The notes beneath the pieces were generated by a model. The model saw only the letters and a program-made list of their open reading frames with translations, had not been told where the DNA came from and searched no databases. Shown here piece by piece: positions 1-5,644 of a stretch of DNA of 8,576 bases (positions within the stretch are counted from its first letter, which is position 1; each line of letters begins with the position of its first letter). The stretch spans positions 1 to 8,576 of the forward strand of contig JAAZJF010000063.1 of the NCBI GenBank assembly GCA_012800475.1. The letters run 5' to 3'. Position numbers and translations under genes: made by a program. This stretch comes from Gammaproteobacteria bacterium. Lineage in GTDB: Bacteria > Pseudomonadota > Gammaproteobacteria > Pseudomonadales > Pseudomonadaceae.

Positions 1-185
1 CCAGCGGCTAAACCAACAGGGTTAGGGAATTCAATACCCATCACCCGAACAGGTAATGAGGCAGGTTGTTTCACCATACGTCGTGGCAAACCCAAACGGC
101 CGGCAGCACCGAGCATATCAATGGTTAATTCATGTGCGGTTTCTGGCGATAATTTAAACAGTAGGCGACGCGATAAGTTGTACAT
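1..185 (-). CDS. pyrD: Dihydroorotate dehydrogenase (quinone), class 2, N-terminal part
   Basis: Only the first 61 codons are in the window; the gene continues past the left edge. I translated it by hand from an ATG at 185-183. It starts MYNLSRRLLFKLSPETAHEL and reaches the FPNPVGLAAG stretch at about residues 53-62. This is the characteristic start of class 2 PyrD: an N-terminal helical segment (about residues 1-40) that associates with the inner membrane and forms the quinone tunnel, then the first strand of the FMN-binding barrel. The family oxidises dihydroorotate to orotate in pyrimidine synthesis and passes electrons to ubiquinone. FMN and catalytic residues lie outside the window. The gene sits 49 bp downstream of the DUF2835 gene on the same strand, so cotranscription is possible, although a TATAAT lies in the gap. 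There is no clear Shine-Dalgarno sequence before the ATG. Confidence 0.93.
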   Translation of the reverse strand, partial: MYNLSRRLLFKLSPETAHELTIDMLGAAGRLGLPRRMVKQPASLPVRVMGIEFPNPVGLAA

Positions 186-223
186 ATAAGTCAGTATCAA
201 AATCAATAAAATAGAATTGGGCA

Positions 224-229
224 ATTATA
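224..229 (-). promoter_or_regulatory. pyrD: Possible -10 element for pyrD
   Basis: A perfect TATAAT on the minus strand lies in the 49-bp gap between the DUF2835 stop and the pyrD start. It would give a start near 217 and a leader of about 30 nt. I find no good -35 at 16-18 bp; the nearest hexamer is CTGCGT. This could be a weak promoter or chance in AT-rich spacer DNA. Confidence 0.3.
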
Positions 230-234
230 GCGGG

Positions 235-456
235 TTAAGACAACCTACGCAGGCTTAAAAGCTGCCCTTGCCCATTAAACGCCATTATAAAACTGCCGTG
301 GATGCCATCATGGGTTAGAAAAGGCTGTAAATGCCGCACCGGCAAGCTGACGCTGCGCCCGTCTCGACTGCGCACTTTGACTCGATGGGCTGTACCCTGA
401 TAGACCCGCAGGTAGTCATGCGCAGATATTTTGATATCAAAGATTAAACTTTGCAT
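235..456 (-). CDS. DUF2835 family small protein
   Basis: This 73-residue protein starts MQSLIFDIKISAHDYLRVYQ and continues with a basic stretch (residues 24-43, rich in Arg and Lys), then the HLQPFLTHDGIHGSF segment and a C-terminal GQGQLLSLRRL. It matches what I remember of DUF2835, a family of roughly 70-residue uncharacterised proteins common in Pseudomonas and relatives, with the xxLIFDIxxSAxxYLxxYxGxA and PFxTHDGxxGxF signatures. No signal peptide or membrane segment is visible, so it is probably cytoplasmic. Positive charge in the middle might suggest nucleic-acid binding, but that is speculation. It lies upstream of pyrD on the same strand and diverges from lexA. The Shine-Dalgarno sequence before the ATG at 456 is poor. 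Function is unknown. Confidence 0.88.
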   Translation of the reverse strand: MQSLIFDIKISAHDYLRVYQGTAHRVKVRSRDGRSVSLPVRHLQPFLTHDGIHGSFIMAFNGQGQLLSLRRLS

Positions 457-496
457 ATAAAACCCAAAGAAAATAGAGCAATAAAATAATCTGCGC

Positions 497-505
497 AGTA
501 TAACA
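497..505 (-). promoter_or_regulatory. Possible extended -10 promoter for the DUF2835 gene
   Basis: On the minus strand the sequence TGTTATACT combines a TG-N extension with a -10-like TATACT (502-497). It lies about 40 bp upstream of the DUF2835 ATG. The region 17 bp further upstream (CAGGAT) is a poor -35, which is tolerable for an extended -10 promoter. An 8-bp palindrome CTGCGCAG (491-498) overlaps its downstream edge. Assignment rests on motif resemblance only. Confidence 0.35.
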
Positions 506-519
506 CGCGGCGATACAGC

Positions 520-547
520 ATCCTGTTACCTGCTTTTGATCCTGTTA
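520..547. repeat. 9-bp direct repeat pair in the DUF2835-lexA intergenic region
   Basis: ATCCTGTTA occurs at 520-528 and again at 539-547, 19 bp start to start. The spacing is slightly under two helical turns, so both copies lie on nearly the same face of the DNA. The pair is just upstream of the -10 proposed for the DUF2835 gene and about 45 bp upstream of the lexA -35. It could be a binding site for an unknown regulator or chance. Confidence 0.45.
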
Positions 548-589
548 TTTTGCCTACTGAGGCTGCCGGTCGGGATGCCTTACAAAGCA

Positions 590-617
590 TTGCATATAAA
601 AAAAGACTGTATATAAT
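590..617 (+). promoter_or_regulatory. lexA: lexA promoter (-35 TTGCAT, -10 TATAAT)
   Basis: A consensus -10 TATAAT at 612-617 is preceded, after a 16-bp spacer, by TTGCAT at 590-595, which shares the key TTG of the -35 consensus. Transcription would begin near 624, giving a short leader of about 28 nt. The -10 lies wholly inside the first LexA box and the second box covers the start point. This arrangement is typical of tight LexA autorepression of the lexA-sulA unit. Confidence 0.7.
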
Positions 618-622
618 GCCAG
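607..622 (+). promoter_or_regulatory. LexA (SOS) box 1
   Basis: CTGTATATAATGCCAG is an exact CTG-N10-CAG site with an AT-rich core beginning TATATA, very close to the gammaproteobacterial LexA consensus. It overlaps the lexA -10 hexamer, so bound LexA would block RNA polymerase. The LexA encoded here keeps the recognition-helix residues (SPNAAEDH, 39-46) that go with this site class. Confidence 0.92.
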
Positions 623-625
623 TCA

Positions 626-641
626 CTGTATAAAACAACAG
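626..641 (+). promoter_or_regulatory. LexA (SOS) box 2
   Basis: CTGTATAAAACAACAG is a second exact CTG-N10-CAG site, 3 bp after box 1 and 19 bp away start to start. It covers the expected transcription start and ends 10 bp before the lexA ATG. Paired boxes at lexA promoters are known from E. coli, where they support cooperative autoregulation. Confidence 0.88.
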
Positions 642-651
642 AGCGTGATTT

Positions 652-1272
652 ATGTCTAAGCTAACGAAACGTCAGTCCGAGATTTTAACCTTTCTTAAAA
701 CCTGGATAGAAGACAATGGTTATCCGCCAACGCGTGCTGAAATTGCTAAGGAACTGGGCTTCAAGTCACCTAACGCCGCTGAAGATCATTTAAAAGCATT
801 GGCACGTAAAGGTGCTATTGAAATGATACCCGGTGCCTCGCGCGGTATAAAAATCATTGATACAGGCGATGCCAGTGAGGTTGCCGTCAATGATAATGAA
901 TTGCCTGTAATTGGTCGCGTAGCAGCGGGCGAGCCTATTCTTGCGCAGCAGCATATTGAAAGCACCTGCCCTGTTAATCCTGATTTATTTAAGCCCCATG
1001 CTGACTACTTGTTGCAAGTTAGAGGCATGAGCATGAAAGATATCGGTATTTTAGACGGCGATTTATTGGCTGTTCATATCACTCAAGAAGCACACAACGG
1101 TCAAGTTGTCGTAGCGCGCATTGATGACGATGTCACTGTGAAACGCTATAAGCGTGAAGGCAACACTGTTTGGTTACTCCCAGAGAATAGTGATTTTGAA
1201 CCTATAAAAATAGATTTAAAAACGCAGCAGTTAACTATTGAAGGTTTGAGTGTCGGCGTTATACGTCGCTAG
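652..1272 (+). CDS. lexA: LexA repressor / autoprotease of the SOS response
   Basis: LexA represses DNA-damage genes and cleaves itself when RecA filaments form on single-stranded DNA. The 206-residue length is usual (about 202-204). Residues 1-70 form the winged helix-turn-helix domain: SKLTKRQSEIL at the start, helices around 28-50, and recognition residues SPNAAEDHLKAL (39-50). Residues about 85-206 form the S24 peptidase domain. The cleavage site is Ala92-Gly93 (VAAGEP), the nucleophile is Ser127 (GMSM) and the general base is Lys164 (VTVKRYK). The Ser-Lys spacing of 37 equals that of E. coli LexA (119/156), so the protein should be fully active. A weak GAG Shine-Dalgarno sequence sits at 641-643. 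The gene heads a two-gene operon with sulA (9-nt gap), is controlled by two LexA boxes over its own promoter, and ends in TAG. Confidence 0.98.
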   Translation: MSKLTKRQSEILTFLKTWIEDNGYPPTRAEIAKELGFKSPNAAEDHLKALARKGAIEMIPGASRGIKIIDTGDASEVAVNDNELPVIGRVAAGEPILAQQHIESTCPVNPDLFKPHADYLLQVRGMSMKDIGILDGDLLAVHITQEAHNGQVVVARIDDDVTVKRYKREGNTVWLLPENSDFEPIKIDLKTQQLTIEGLSVGVIRR

Positions 1273-1277
1273 AGAGG
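1271..1277 (+). promoter_or_regulatory. sulA: sulA ribosome binding site
   Basis: AGAGAGG overlaps the lexA TAG stop and ends 4 nt before the sulA ATG. It is clearly stronger than the lexA Shine-Dalgarno sequence. It fixes the sulA start and suggests translational coupling to lexA. Confidence 0.6.
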
Positions 1278-1281
1278 TTGC

Positions 1282-1788
1282 ATGAATCGCCAAACATTAT
1301 TTAATGCCCAACAGCCATGCGTGTTTGATCCCCTGCTCAGCGCAGGGAGTTCTGCAATCGCACCTTTGTTTACTGAAGATCAATTGGGGTGTAATTTTAA
1401 TTCCAACCCATGGCTGTATGATGGTTTAATTAGCGAAATGACGCTATCAGGCTCAACGCAGCAATGCCTACAATTGATCGCACCTGTTTTACGGGAATTA
1501 AGCGATGGCCAGCATGATCGCTGGCTAACCCTTATATCGCCACCACAACATGTCACAGCACAATGGTTGCGTGATGCAGGCTTAAATCGTGAGCGTATTT
1601 TAGTGTTGCGTCCGCGTGGTCTGCAAAGTAGCCAAGAACTGGCTTATGAAGCTCTGCGTTTAGGATGTAGCCATACTGTTGTCAGTTGGTTTAATCAGCT
1701 CCAACGTGCTGCCCGTTCACGCTTAACACGAGCAGCACATATGGGATCAGCCCAATGCTTAAATATCCGTCATACGGCAGCCATATAG
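1282..1788 (+). CDS. sulA: SulA, SOS-induced cell division inhibitor
   Basis: This 168-residue protein follows lexA directly, as sulA does in Pseudomonas. SulA binds FtsZ in the cytoplasm and blocks Z-ring assembly until DNA damage is repaired; it is normally removed by Lon. The region from about residue 80 to 140 (RWLTLISPPQH, then WLRDAGLNRERILVLRP, then EALRLGCSHTVVSWF) matches the RecA-like fold of SulA, including the W-x-x-x-x-G-L signature at about 95-101 that E. coli SulA shares. The first 40 residues are less conserved, and the C-terminus (CLNIRHTAAI) differs from the E. coli His-ended Lon-recognition tail. No separate promoter or SOS box precedes it, so expression should follow the lexA promoter. 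Assignment relies on both similarity and position. Confidence 0.92.
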   Translation: MNRQTLFNAQQPCVFDPLLSAGSSAIAPLFTEDQLGCNFNSNPWLYDGLISEMTLSGSTQQCLQLIAPVLRELSDGQHDRWLTLISPPQHVTAQWLRDAGLNRERILVLRPRGLQSSQELAYEALRLGCSHTVVSWFNQLQRAARSRLTRAAHMGSAQCLNIRHTAAI

Positions 1789-1813
1789 CATCGACTTAGT
1801 TTTAAACCATGCA

Positions 1814-1839
1814 CCGCGTCAACATACCCATTGACGCGG
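1814..1839. terminator. Hairpin between convergent sulA and gltX, probable weak terminator
   Basis: CCGCGTCAA (1814-1822) and TTGACGCGG (1831-1839) form a perfect 9-bp stem around an 8-nt loop, 25 bp after sulA and 11 bp after the end of gltX. Neither strand has a true U-tract afterwards: CTTCTGCCCTT follows on plus and TGCATGGTTT on minus. It may work as a bidirectional terminator with poor efficiency or simply protect the 3' ends. Confidence 0.55.
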
Positions 1840-1850
1840 CTTCTGCCCTT

Positions 1851-3332
1851 CTACGACTGGGCTGTCAGTAGCTTCTCCCAAGCTTTGACTTCTTTTTTCG
1901 AGGCTCCACCCAATAACTCAAGCGCTTGACGTAAACGGAACCGCGTTAAGTCGGGACCCAGTATCTCCATTGCATCTAACACTGAAACTGAGCTAGCCTG
2001 CCCTGTGATCGCAGCAAACATCAATGGCATTATATCGCGCAATTTAAGCTCTAATAACTCACCTGATGCATGAATCACTGCCGTAATCTCTTCTTTATTC
2101 CACTGGCGCAAGCTTTCTAGCTTCCACAAGGTGATTTGTAGTACTTGGCGCACTTGATCGCTACTGAGCTTTTTATGGTCAAACAGCTCTGCTGTTAAAG
2201 GCACACTGCCAGAAAAGAAAAACCCTGCTAAAGGTGCGATTTGACTGAGCGTTTCAACACGGCCCTGAACATGTGGGGCAATTTGCATCACATAATCGCT
2301 ATTAAAGGCCCACTCTTGAGCAGCCTGTGCAAACTGCTCAACGCTCAGTTCGCGTAACCACTGGCCATTGAGCCAGGACAGTTTTTCAACATCAAAAATC
2401 GGCCCGCCTAACGAAACTCGATTGATATCAAAATGCTCGATCATCTCCTCAAGTGAGAACTTTTCGCGCTCATCTGGCATAGACCAGCCCATACGACCTA
2501 AATAGTTGAGCATCGCTTGCGGCAAGTAACCCATACGCTCGTAAAAATTAATTGAAGTTGGGTTTTTACGCTTAGACAACTTACTCTTATCGGGGTTACG
2601 CAGCAGTGGCATATAGCAGAGAACGGGTTGTTCCCAGCCAAAGTACTCATACAATTTAATAAGCTTGGGTGCCGAGGGGAGCCACTCCTCACCGCGTAAC
2701 ACATGCGTAATACCCATCAAATGATCATCGACGACATTCGCAAGGAAGTACGTTGGCAAGCCATCGGCTTTCATCAGTACCTGCATGTCCATGCGATCCC
2801 AGCCAATCTCAACATTGCCGCGCAGCATGTCCTTAACAACACATACGCCTTCGCTCGGCACTTTCATACGAATCACGTGCGACTCGCCAGCAGCAACGCG
2901 TTGCTGTGCATCGCTAGGATCGATATGCGCGCATAAGCCGTCGTAGGCTGGCGTTTGTTTATCAGCCATCTGCTGCGCGCGCACTTCATTTAAGCGCTCA
3001 GTGCTACAAAAACACGGGAAAGCATGGCCTTTTTCAACCAACACATTAGCGTGTTCTTTATAGATTTCAGCCCGCTCACTTTGACGGTACGGACCATGCG
3101 GACCACCCACATCAGGGCCTTCATCCCACTCAATTCCTAACCAGCGTAAGGCATCATAAATTTGCTGCTCTGATTCAGTGCTGGAACGAACTTGGTCAGT
3201 GTCCTCAATGCGCAGAATAAACTGACCACCATGCTGTCGAGCAAAACACATATTAAAGAGTGCAATATACGCGGTGCCAACGTGCGGATCGCCAGTGGGT
3301 GAAGGTGCAATACGGGTACGTACAGGGGTCAT
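1851..3332 (-). CDS. gltX: Glutamate--tRNA ligase (GluRS)
   Basis: This is a class I aminoacyl-tRNA synthetase that charges tRNA-Glu in the cytosol. Charged tRNA-Glu also feeds tetrapyrrole synthesis in this lineage. The 493-residue length is close to the Pseudomonas form (about 494). The Rossmann catalytic domain opens with RIAPSPTGDPHVGTAY; the HIGH motif appears as HVGT (17-20), as is normal for GluRS. The second ATP-binding motif is KLSKR at 251-255. A zinc knuckle is intact with Cys107, Cys109, Cys134 and His136, at the same spacing as the E. coli ligands. The C-terminal anticodon-binding helical part runs from about 320 to the end. The ATG at 3332 is preceded by a weak GAG at 8 nt. The gene lies 127 bp downstream of uvrB on the same strand and converges with sulA. 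Confidence 0.98.
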   Translation of the reverse strand: MTPVRTRIAPSPTGDPHVGTAYIALFNMCFARQHGGQFILRIEDTDQVRSSTESEQQIYDALRWLGIEWDEGPDVGGPHGPYRQSERAEIYKEHANVLVEKGHAFPCFCSTERLNEVRAQQMADKQTPAYDGLCAHIDPSDAQQRVAAGESHVIRMKVPSEGVCVVKDMLRGNVEIGWDRMDMQVLMKADGLPTYFLANVVDDHLMGITHVLRGEEWLPSAPKLIKLYEYFGWEQPVLCYMPLLRNPDKSKLSKRKNPTSINFYERMGYLPQAMLNYLGRMGWSMPDEREKFSLEEMIEHFDINRVSLGGPIFDVEKLSWLNGQWLRELSVEQFAQAAQEWAFNSDYVMQIAPHVQGRVETLSQIAPLAGFFFSGSVPLTAELFDHKKLSSDQVRQVLQITLWKLESLRQWNKEEITAVIHASGELLELKLRDIMPLMFAAITGQASSVSVLDAMEILGPDLTRFRLRQALELLGGASKKEVKAWEKLLTAQS

Positions 3333-3367
3333 TATGGGTACTCAAAAACGTAGAGATGGATTTTTTC

Positions 3368-3401
3368 AGTGAGTATCTTAGCAAATTCTAAGCCACTCAC
3401 T
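3368..3401. repeat. Nested inverted repeat upstream of gltX
   Basis: The outer arms AGTGAGT (3368-3374) and ACTCACT (3395-3401) pair over 7 bp. The inner arms CTTAG (3377-3381) and CTAAG (3388-3392) pair over 5 bp, separated by a 2-by-2 internal loop and closed by a 6-nt loop. On the minus strand it is followed by A residues, not U, so it is not an intrinsic terminator for uvrB. It covers the proposed gltX -10, so it could be an operator-like dyad or a leader hairpin in read-through mRNA. Confidence 0.5.
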
Positions 3402-3415
3402 CCAGTTCAGGTCAA
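3385..3415 (-). promoter_or_regulatory. gltX: Possible gltX promoter
   Basis: On the minus strand TTGACC (3415-3410, five of six -35 consensus bases) is followed after 19 bp by TAGAAT (3390-3385, five of six -10 bases). The spacer is longer than the ideal 17 bp. Transcription would start near 3378, giving a leader of about 45 nt for gltX. The -10 lies within the nested inverted repeat at 3368-3401. Confidence 0.4.
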
Positions 3416-3443
3416 TAAAGCCTCGGTGCGCTTAGATTAAATC

Positions 3444-3457
3444 GCACACGGCTGTGC
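3444..3457 (-). terminator. Weak hairpin just after uvrB
   Basis: On the minus strand GCACA-GCCG-TGTGC forms a 5-bp stem with a 4-nt loop, starting 2 nt after the uvrB TAA and followed by GATTTAAT. The stem is short and the T-run is broken, so termination would be partial at best and read-through into gltX is likely. Confidence 0.3.
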
Positions 3458-3459
3458 AG

Positions 3460-5475
3460 TTAAACGTCCAGCAAACGTAAGCGTAAACGCTGCACTTCAT
3501 CACGCATCTGTGCTGCGGCTTCAAACTCAAGATCGCGTGCCAATTGGTACATCTGCTCTTCAAGCTGTTTAATGCGCTTCGTGATATCTTTTGGCGTGCG
3601 CATCTGTTGATCATACTCAGCCGCTTGCTCTGCCGCCCGCTCTTGGGCTTTGCGTTTATTGCTACGCGAGCCTGGAACAACCGCACCTTCCATAATATCT
3701 TTAACGCTTTTCTTCACACCGATCGGCGTAATATTGTGTTCGGTATTAAAGGCGATTTGTTTTTCGCGGCGGCGGTTGGTTTCATCAATCGCGCGCTCCA
3801 TAGAGCCCGTTATGCGATCGGCATAGAGAATGGCTTTACCATTGAGGTTACGAGCTGCACGACCAATCGTTTGAATCAGCGAGCGCTCAGAGCGTAAGAA
3901 GCCTTCTTTATCCGCATCTAAAATAGCCACCAATGACACTTCAGGCATATCCAAGCCTTCGCGCAACAAGTTAATCCCCACTAAAACATCAAAGACGCCC
4001 ATACGCAGGTCTCGAATAATCTCCACGCGCTCAACCGTATCAATATCAGAGTGCAAGTAACGCGCACGCACCCCATGCTCGGTTAAGTATTCAGTGAGAT
4101 CTTCCGACATACGCTTGGTTAAAGTTGTCACCAAAATACGTTCATCCACGGCGATGCGTGCGCTGATTTGTGAGAGTAAATCATCCACTTGCGCCAATGC
4201 CGGGCGCACTTCGATTTCAGGGTCAATTAAGCCTGTGGGACGTACCACCTGTTCCACCACCTGCCCTGCGTGTTCAGCTTCATAGACACCGGGGGTTGCT
4301 GAAACAAAAATCGTTTGCGGCGATACCGCTTCCCACTCATCAAAACGCATCGGACGGTTATCCAACGCTGAAGGCAAGCGAAAACCATAGTTGACCAGAT
4401 TCTCTTTGCGCGAGCGGTCACCTTTATACATGGCTCCTGTTTGCGGCACTGACACGTGGGACTCATCAATAATCAGCAAAGCATTATCAGGTAAATAATC
4501 ATATAAGGTTGGCGGTGGTGCGCCGGGTTTACCCCCCGAGAGGTAGCGTGAATAGTTTTCAATGCCGTTGCAGTAACCCAGCTCTAAAATCATTTCCAAA
4601 TCAAAGCGCGTGCGCTGCTCTAAACGCTGAGCTTCCACCAGTTGATCGTGACTGCGAAAATACTCTAGACGCTCGGCCAGCTCGACTTTGATTTTCTCCA
4701 CAGCTTCCAGCAGCGTTTCCCGCGGGGTCACATAGTGCGACTTAGGATAAAAAGTAAAGCGTGGCAACTTGCCGATTACTTTGCCGGTTAATGGATCAAA
4801 GGCACTGATACTTTCAACTTCATCATCGAACAGCTCAACACGAATGGCTTCAAAGTCAGACTCGGCAGGATACACATCAATCACATCGCCGCGTACGCGA
4901 AAGGTGGCACGAGAAAAATCAACTTCGTTGCGGGTGTATTGCAACGCTGCTAAACGGGCGAGCAAGTCGCGCTGATTGATATGATCACCACGGTCTAAAT
5001 GCACCACCATTTTTAAATAGCTTTCAGGGCTTCCCAAACCATAAATGGAGGACACGGTAGCGACAATAATAACGTCAGGGCGCTCAAGTAAAGCTTTGGT
5101 CGCGGATAAGCGCATCTGTTCAATATGGTCATTAATGGACGCGTCTTTTTCAATAAAGGTGTCCGACGCTGCAACATAGGCTTCTGGCTGATAGTAATCG
5201 TAATAAGAGACGAAATACTCCACCGCATTGTTTGGGAAAAACTCTTTAAACTCACCGTATAGCTGTGCGGCAAGGGTTTTATTCGGGGCAATAATAATAG
5301 CGGGACGCTGCACTTGCTCAATCACATTGGCCATACTAAAGGTCTTGCCTGAGCCTGTAACGCCATGCAGCGTTTGATGCGATAACCCTGATTCAAGTCC
5401 AGCCACTAATTTACGAATGGCATTAGGCTGATCACCGGCGGGTTTAAATTGTGTGACGAGCTCAAAGCGTGACAT
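3460..5475 (-). CDS. uvrB: UvrABC system protein B (excinuclease subunit)
   Basis: UvrB is the damage-verifying helicase-like subunit of nucleotide excision repair. UvrA loads it and it then recruits UvrC. From the chosen ATG at 5475 the protein is 671 residues, the usual length. Walker A is GVTGSGKT (38-45), followed by APNKTLAAQLY. The tyrosine-rich beta-hairpin that clamps DNA (YFVSYYDYYQPEAY) is at 87-100. Walker B/motif II is DESH (337-340), motif III SATPG (392-396) and motif VI QTIGRAARN (535-543). The C-terminal UVR domain (about 633-668, LEFEAAAQMRDEVQRL) contacts UvrC. The start is supported by GAGG at 5484-5481, 5 nt upstream, and by the conserved MSRFELVTQFKPAGDQP opening. A longer in-frame reading to 5541 has no such support. 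No good LexA box lies close upstream, and no clear -35/-10 pair was found. Confidence 0.98.
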   Translation of the reverse strand: MSRFELVTQFKPAGDQPNAIRKLVAGLESGLSHQTLHGVTGSGKTFSMANVIEQVQRPAIIIAPNKTLAAQLYGEFKEFFPNNAVEYFVSYYDYYQPEAYVAASDTFIEKDASINDHIEQMRLSATKALLERPDVIIVATVSSIYGLGSPESYLKMVVHLDRGDHINQRDLLARLAALQYTRNEVDFSRATFRVRGDVIDVYPAESDFEAIRVELFDDEVESISAFDPLTGKVIGKLPRFTFYPKSHYVTPRETLLEAVEKIKVELAERLEYFRSHDQLVEAQRLEQRTRFDLEMILELGYCNGIENYSRYLSGGKPGAPPPTLYDYLPDNALLIIDESHVSVPQTGAMYKGDRSRKENLVNYGFRLPSALDNRPMRFDEWEAVSPQTIFVSATPGVYEAEHAGQVVEQVVRPTGLIDPEIEVRPALAQVDDLLSQISARIAVDERILVTTLTKRMSEDLTEYLTEHGVRARYLHSDIDTVERVEIIRDLRMGVFDVLVGINLLREGLDMPEVSLVAILDADKEGFLRSERSLIQTIGRAARNLNGKAILYADRITGSMERAIDETNRRREKQIAFNTEHNITPIGVKKSVKDIMEGAVVPGSRSNKRKAQERAAEQAAEYDQQMRTPKDITKRIKQLEEQMYQLARDLEFEAAAQMRDEVQRLRLRLLDV

Positions 5476-5480
5476 GCCAA

Positions 5481-5484
5481 CCTC
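5481..5484 (-). promoter_or_regulatory. uvrB: uvrB Shine-Dalgarno sequence
   Basis: GAGG on the minus strand lies 5 nt before the ATG at 5475. It decides in favour of the MSRFEL start over the ATG at 5541, which would add 22 residues with no UvrB resemblance. Confidence 0.65.
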
Positions 5485-5558
5485 GAATAACAAGCGCATT
5501 ACAACAGCGCAAAAAGTAATTGCAGACCATGATTGCCTCATAATCTTATCTAGGTCGC

Positions 5559-5564
5559 TATAAT
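5559..5564 (+). promoter_or_regulatory. Probable -10 element of the aminotransferase gene
   Basis: A perfect TATAAT lies 80 bp upstream of the aminotransferase ATG. The best upstream hexamers are TTGCCT (5533-5538), 20 bp away, and CTCATA (5537-5542), 16 bp away, neither ideal. A start near 5571 would give a leader of about 74 nt carrying the hairpin at 5578-5597. Confidence 0.45.
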
Positions 5565-5577
5565 ACCTATCGAATCG

Positions 5578-5597
5578 CGCTGCGTCTCGGCGCAGTG
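5578..5597 (+). repeat. Inverted repeat in the aminotransferase leader, with LexA-box skeleton
   Basis: CGCTGCG (5578-5584) and CGCAGTG (5591-5597) pair over 7 bp, including one G-U wobble, around the 6-nt loop TCTCGG. If transcription starts near 5571, it would sit close to the 5' end of the mRNA and could stabilise it. No U-tract follows, so it is not a terminator. The inner part, CTGCGTCTCGGCGCAG (5580-5595), also matches CTG-N10-CAG, but its GC-rich core is unlike real LexA boxes. Confidence 0.5.
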
Positions 5598-5644
5598 TCT
5601 GTTAAGCTAACCTCTCCATTCCACAACAATCGAGTTCGCTAAAC

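Noticed and set aside
491..498. CTGCGCAG palindrome as part of a LexA box
   Set aside because: CTG and CAG are only 2 bp apart here; a LexA site needs a 10-bp core.
444..638. 64-codon minus-strand reading frame across the lexA promoter region
   Set aside because: It overlaps the DUF2835 start, the lexA promoter and both LexA boxes. The product resembles nothing I know and no ribosome binding site is evident.
3333..3459. Possible tRNA gene between uvrB and gltX
   Set aside because: tRNAs occur near gltX in some Pseudomonas, but this 127-bp spacer has no TTCGA T-loop, no anticodon arm and no acceptor stem pairing.
5476..5541. 22-codon N-terminal extension of UvrB from an upstream ATG
   Set aside because: The extension has no resemblance to UvrB and no Shine-Dalgarno sequence. 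The ATG at 5475 has GAGG at 5 nt and gives the conserved start and usual length.
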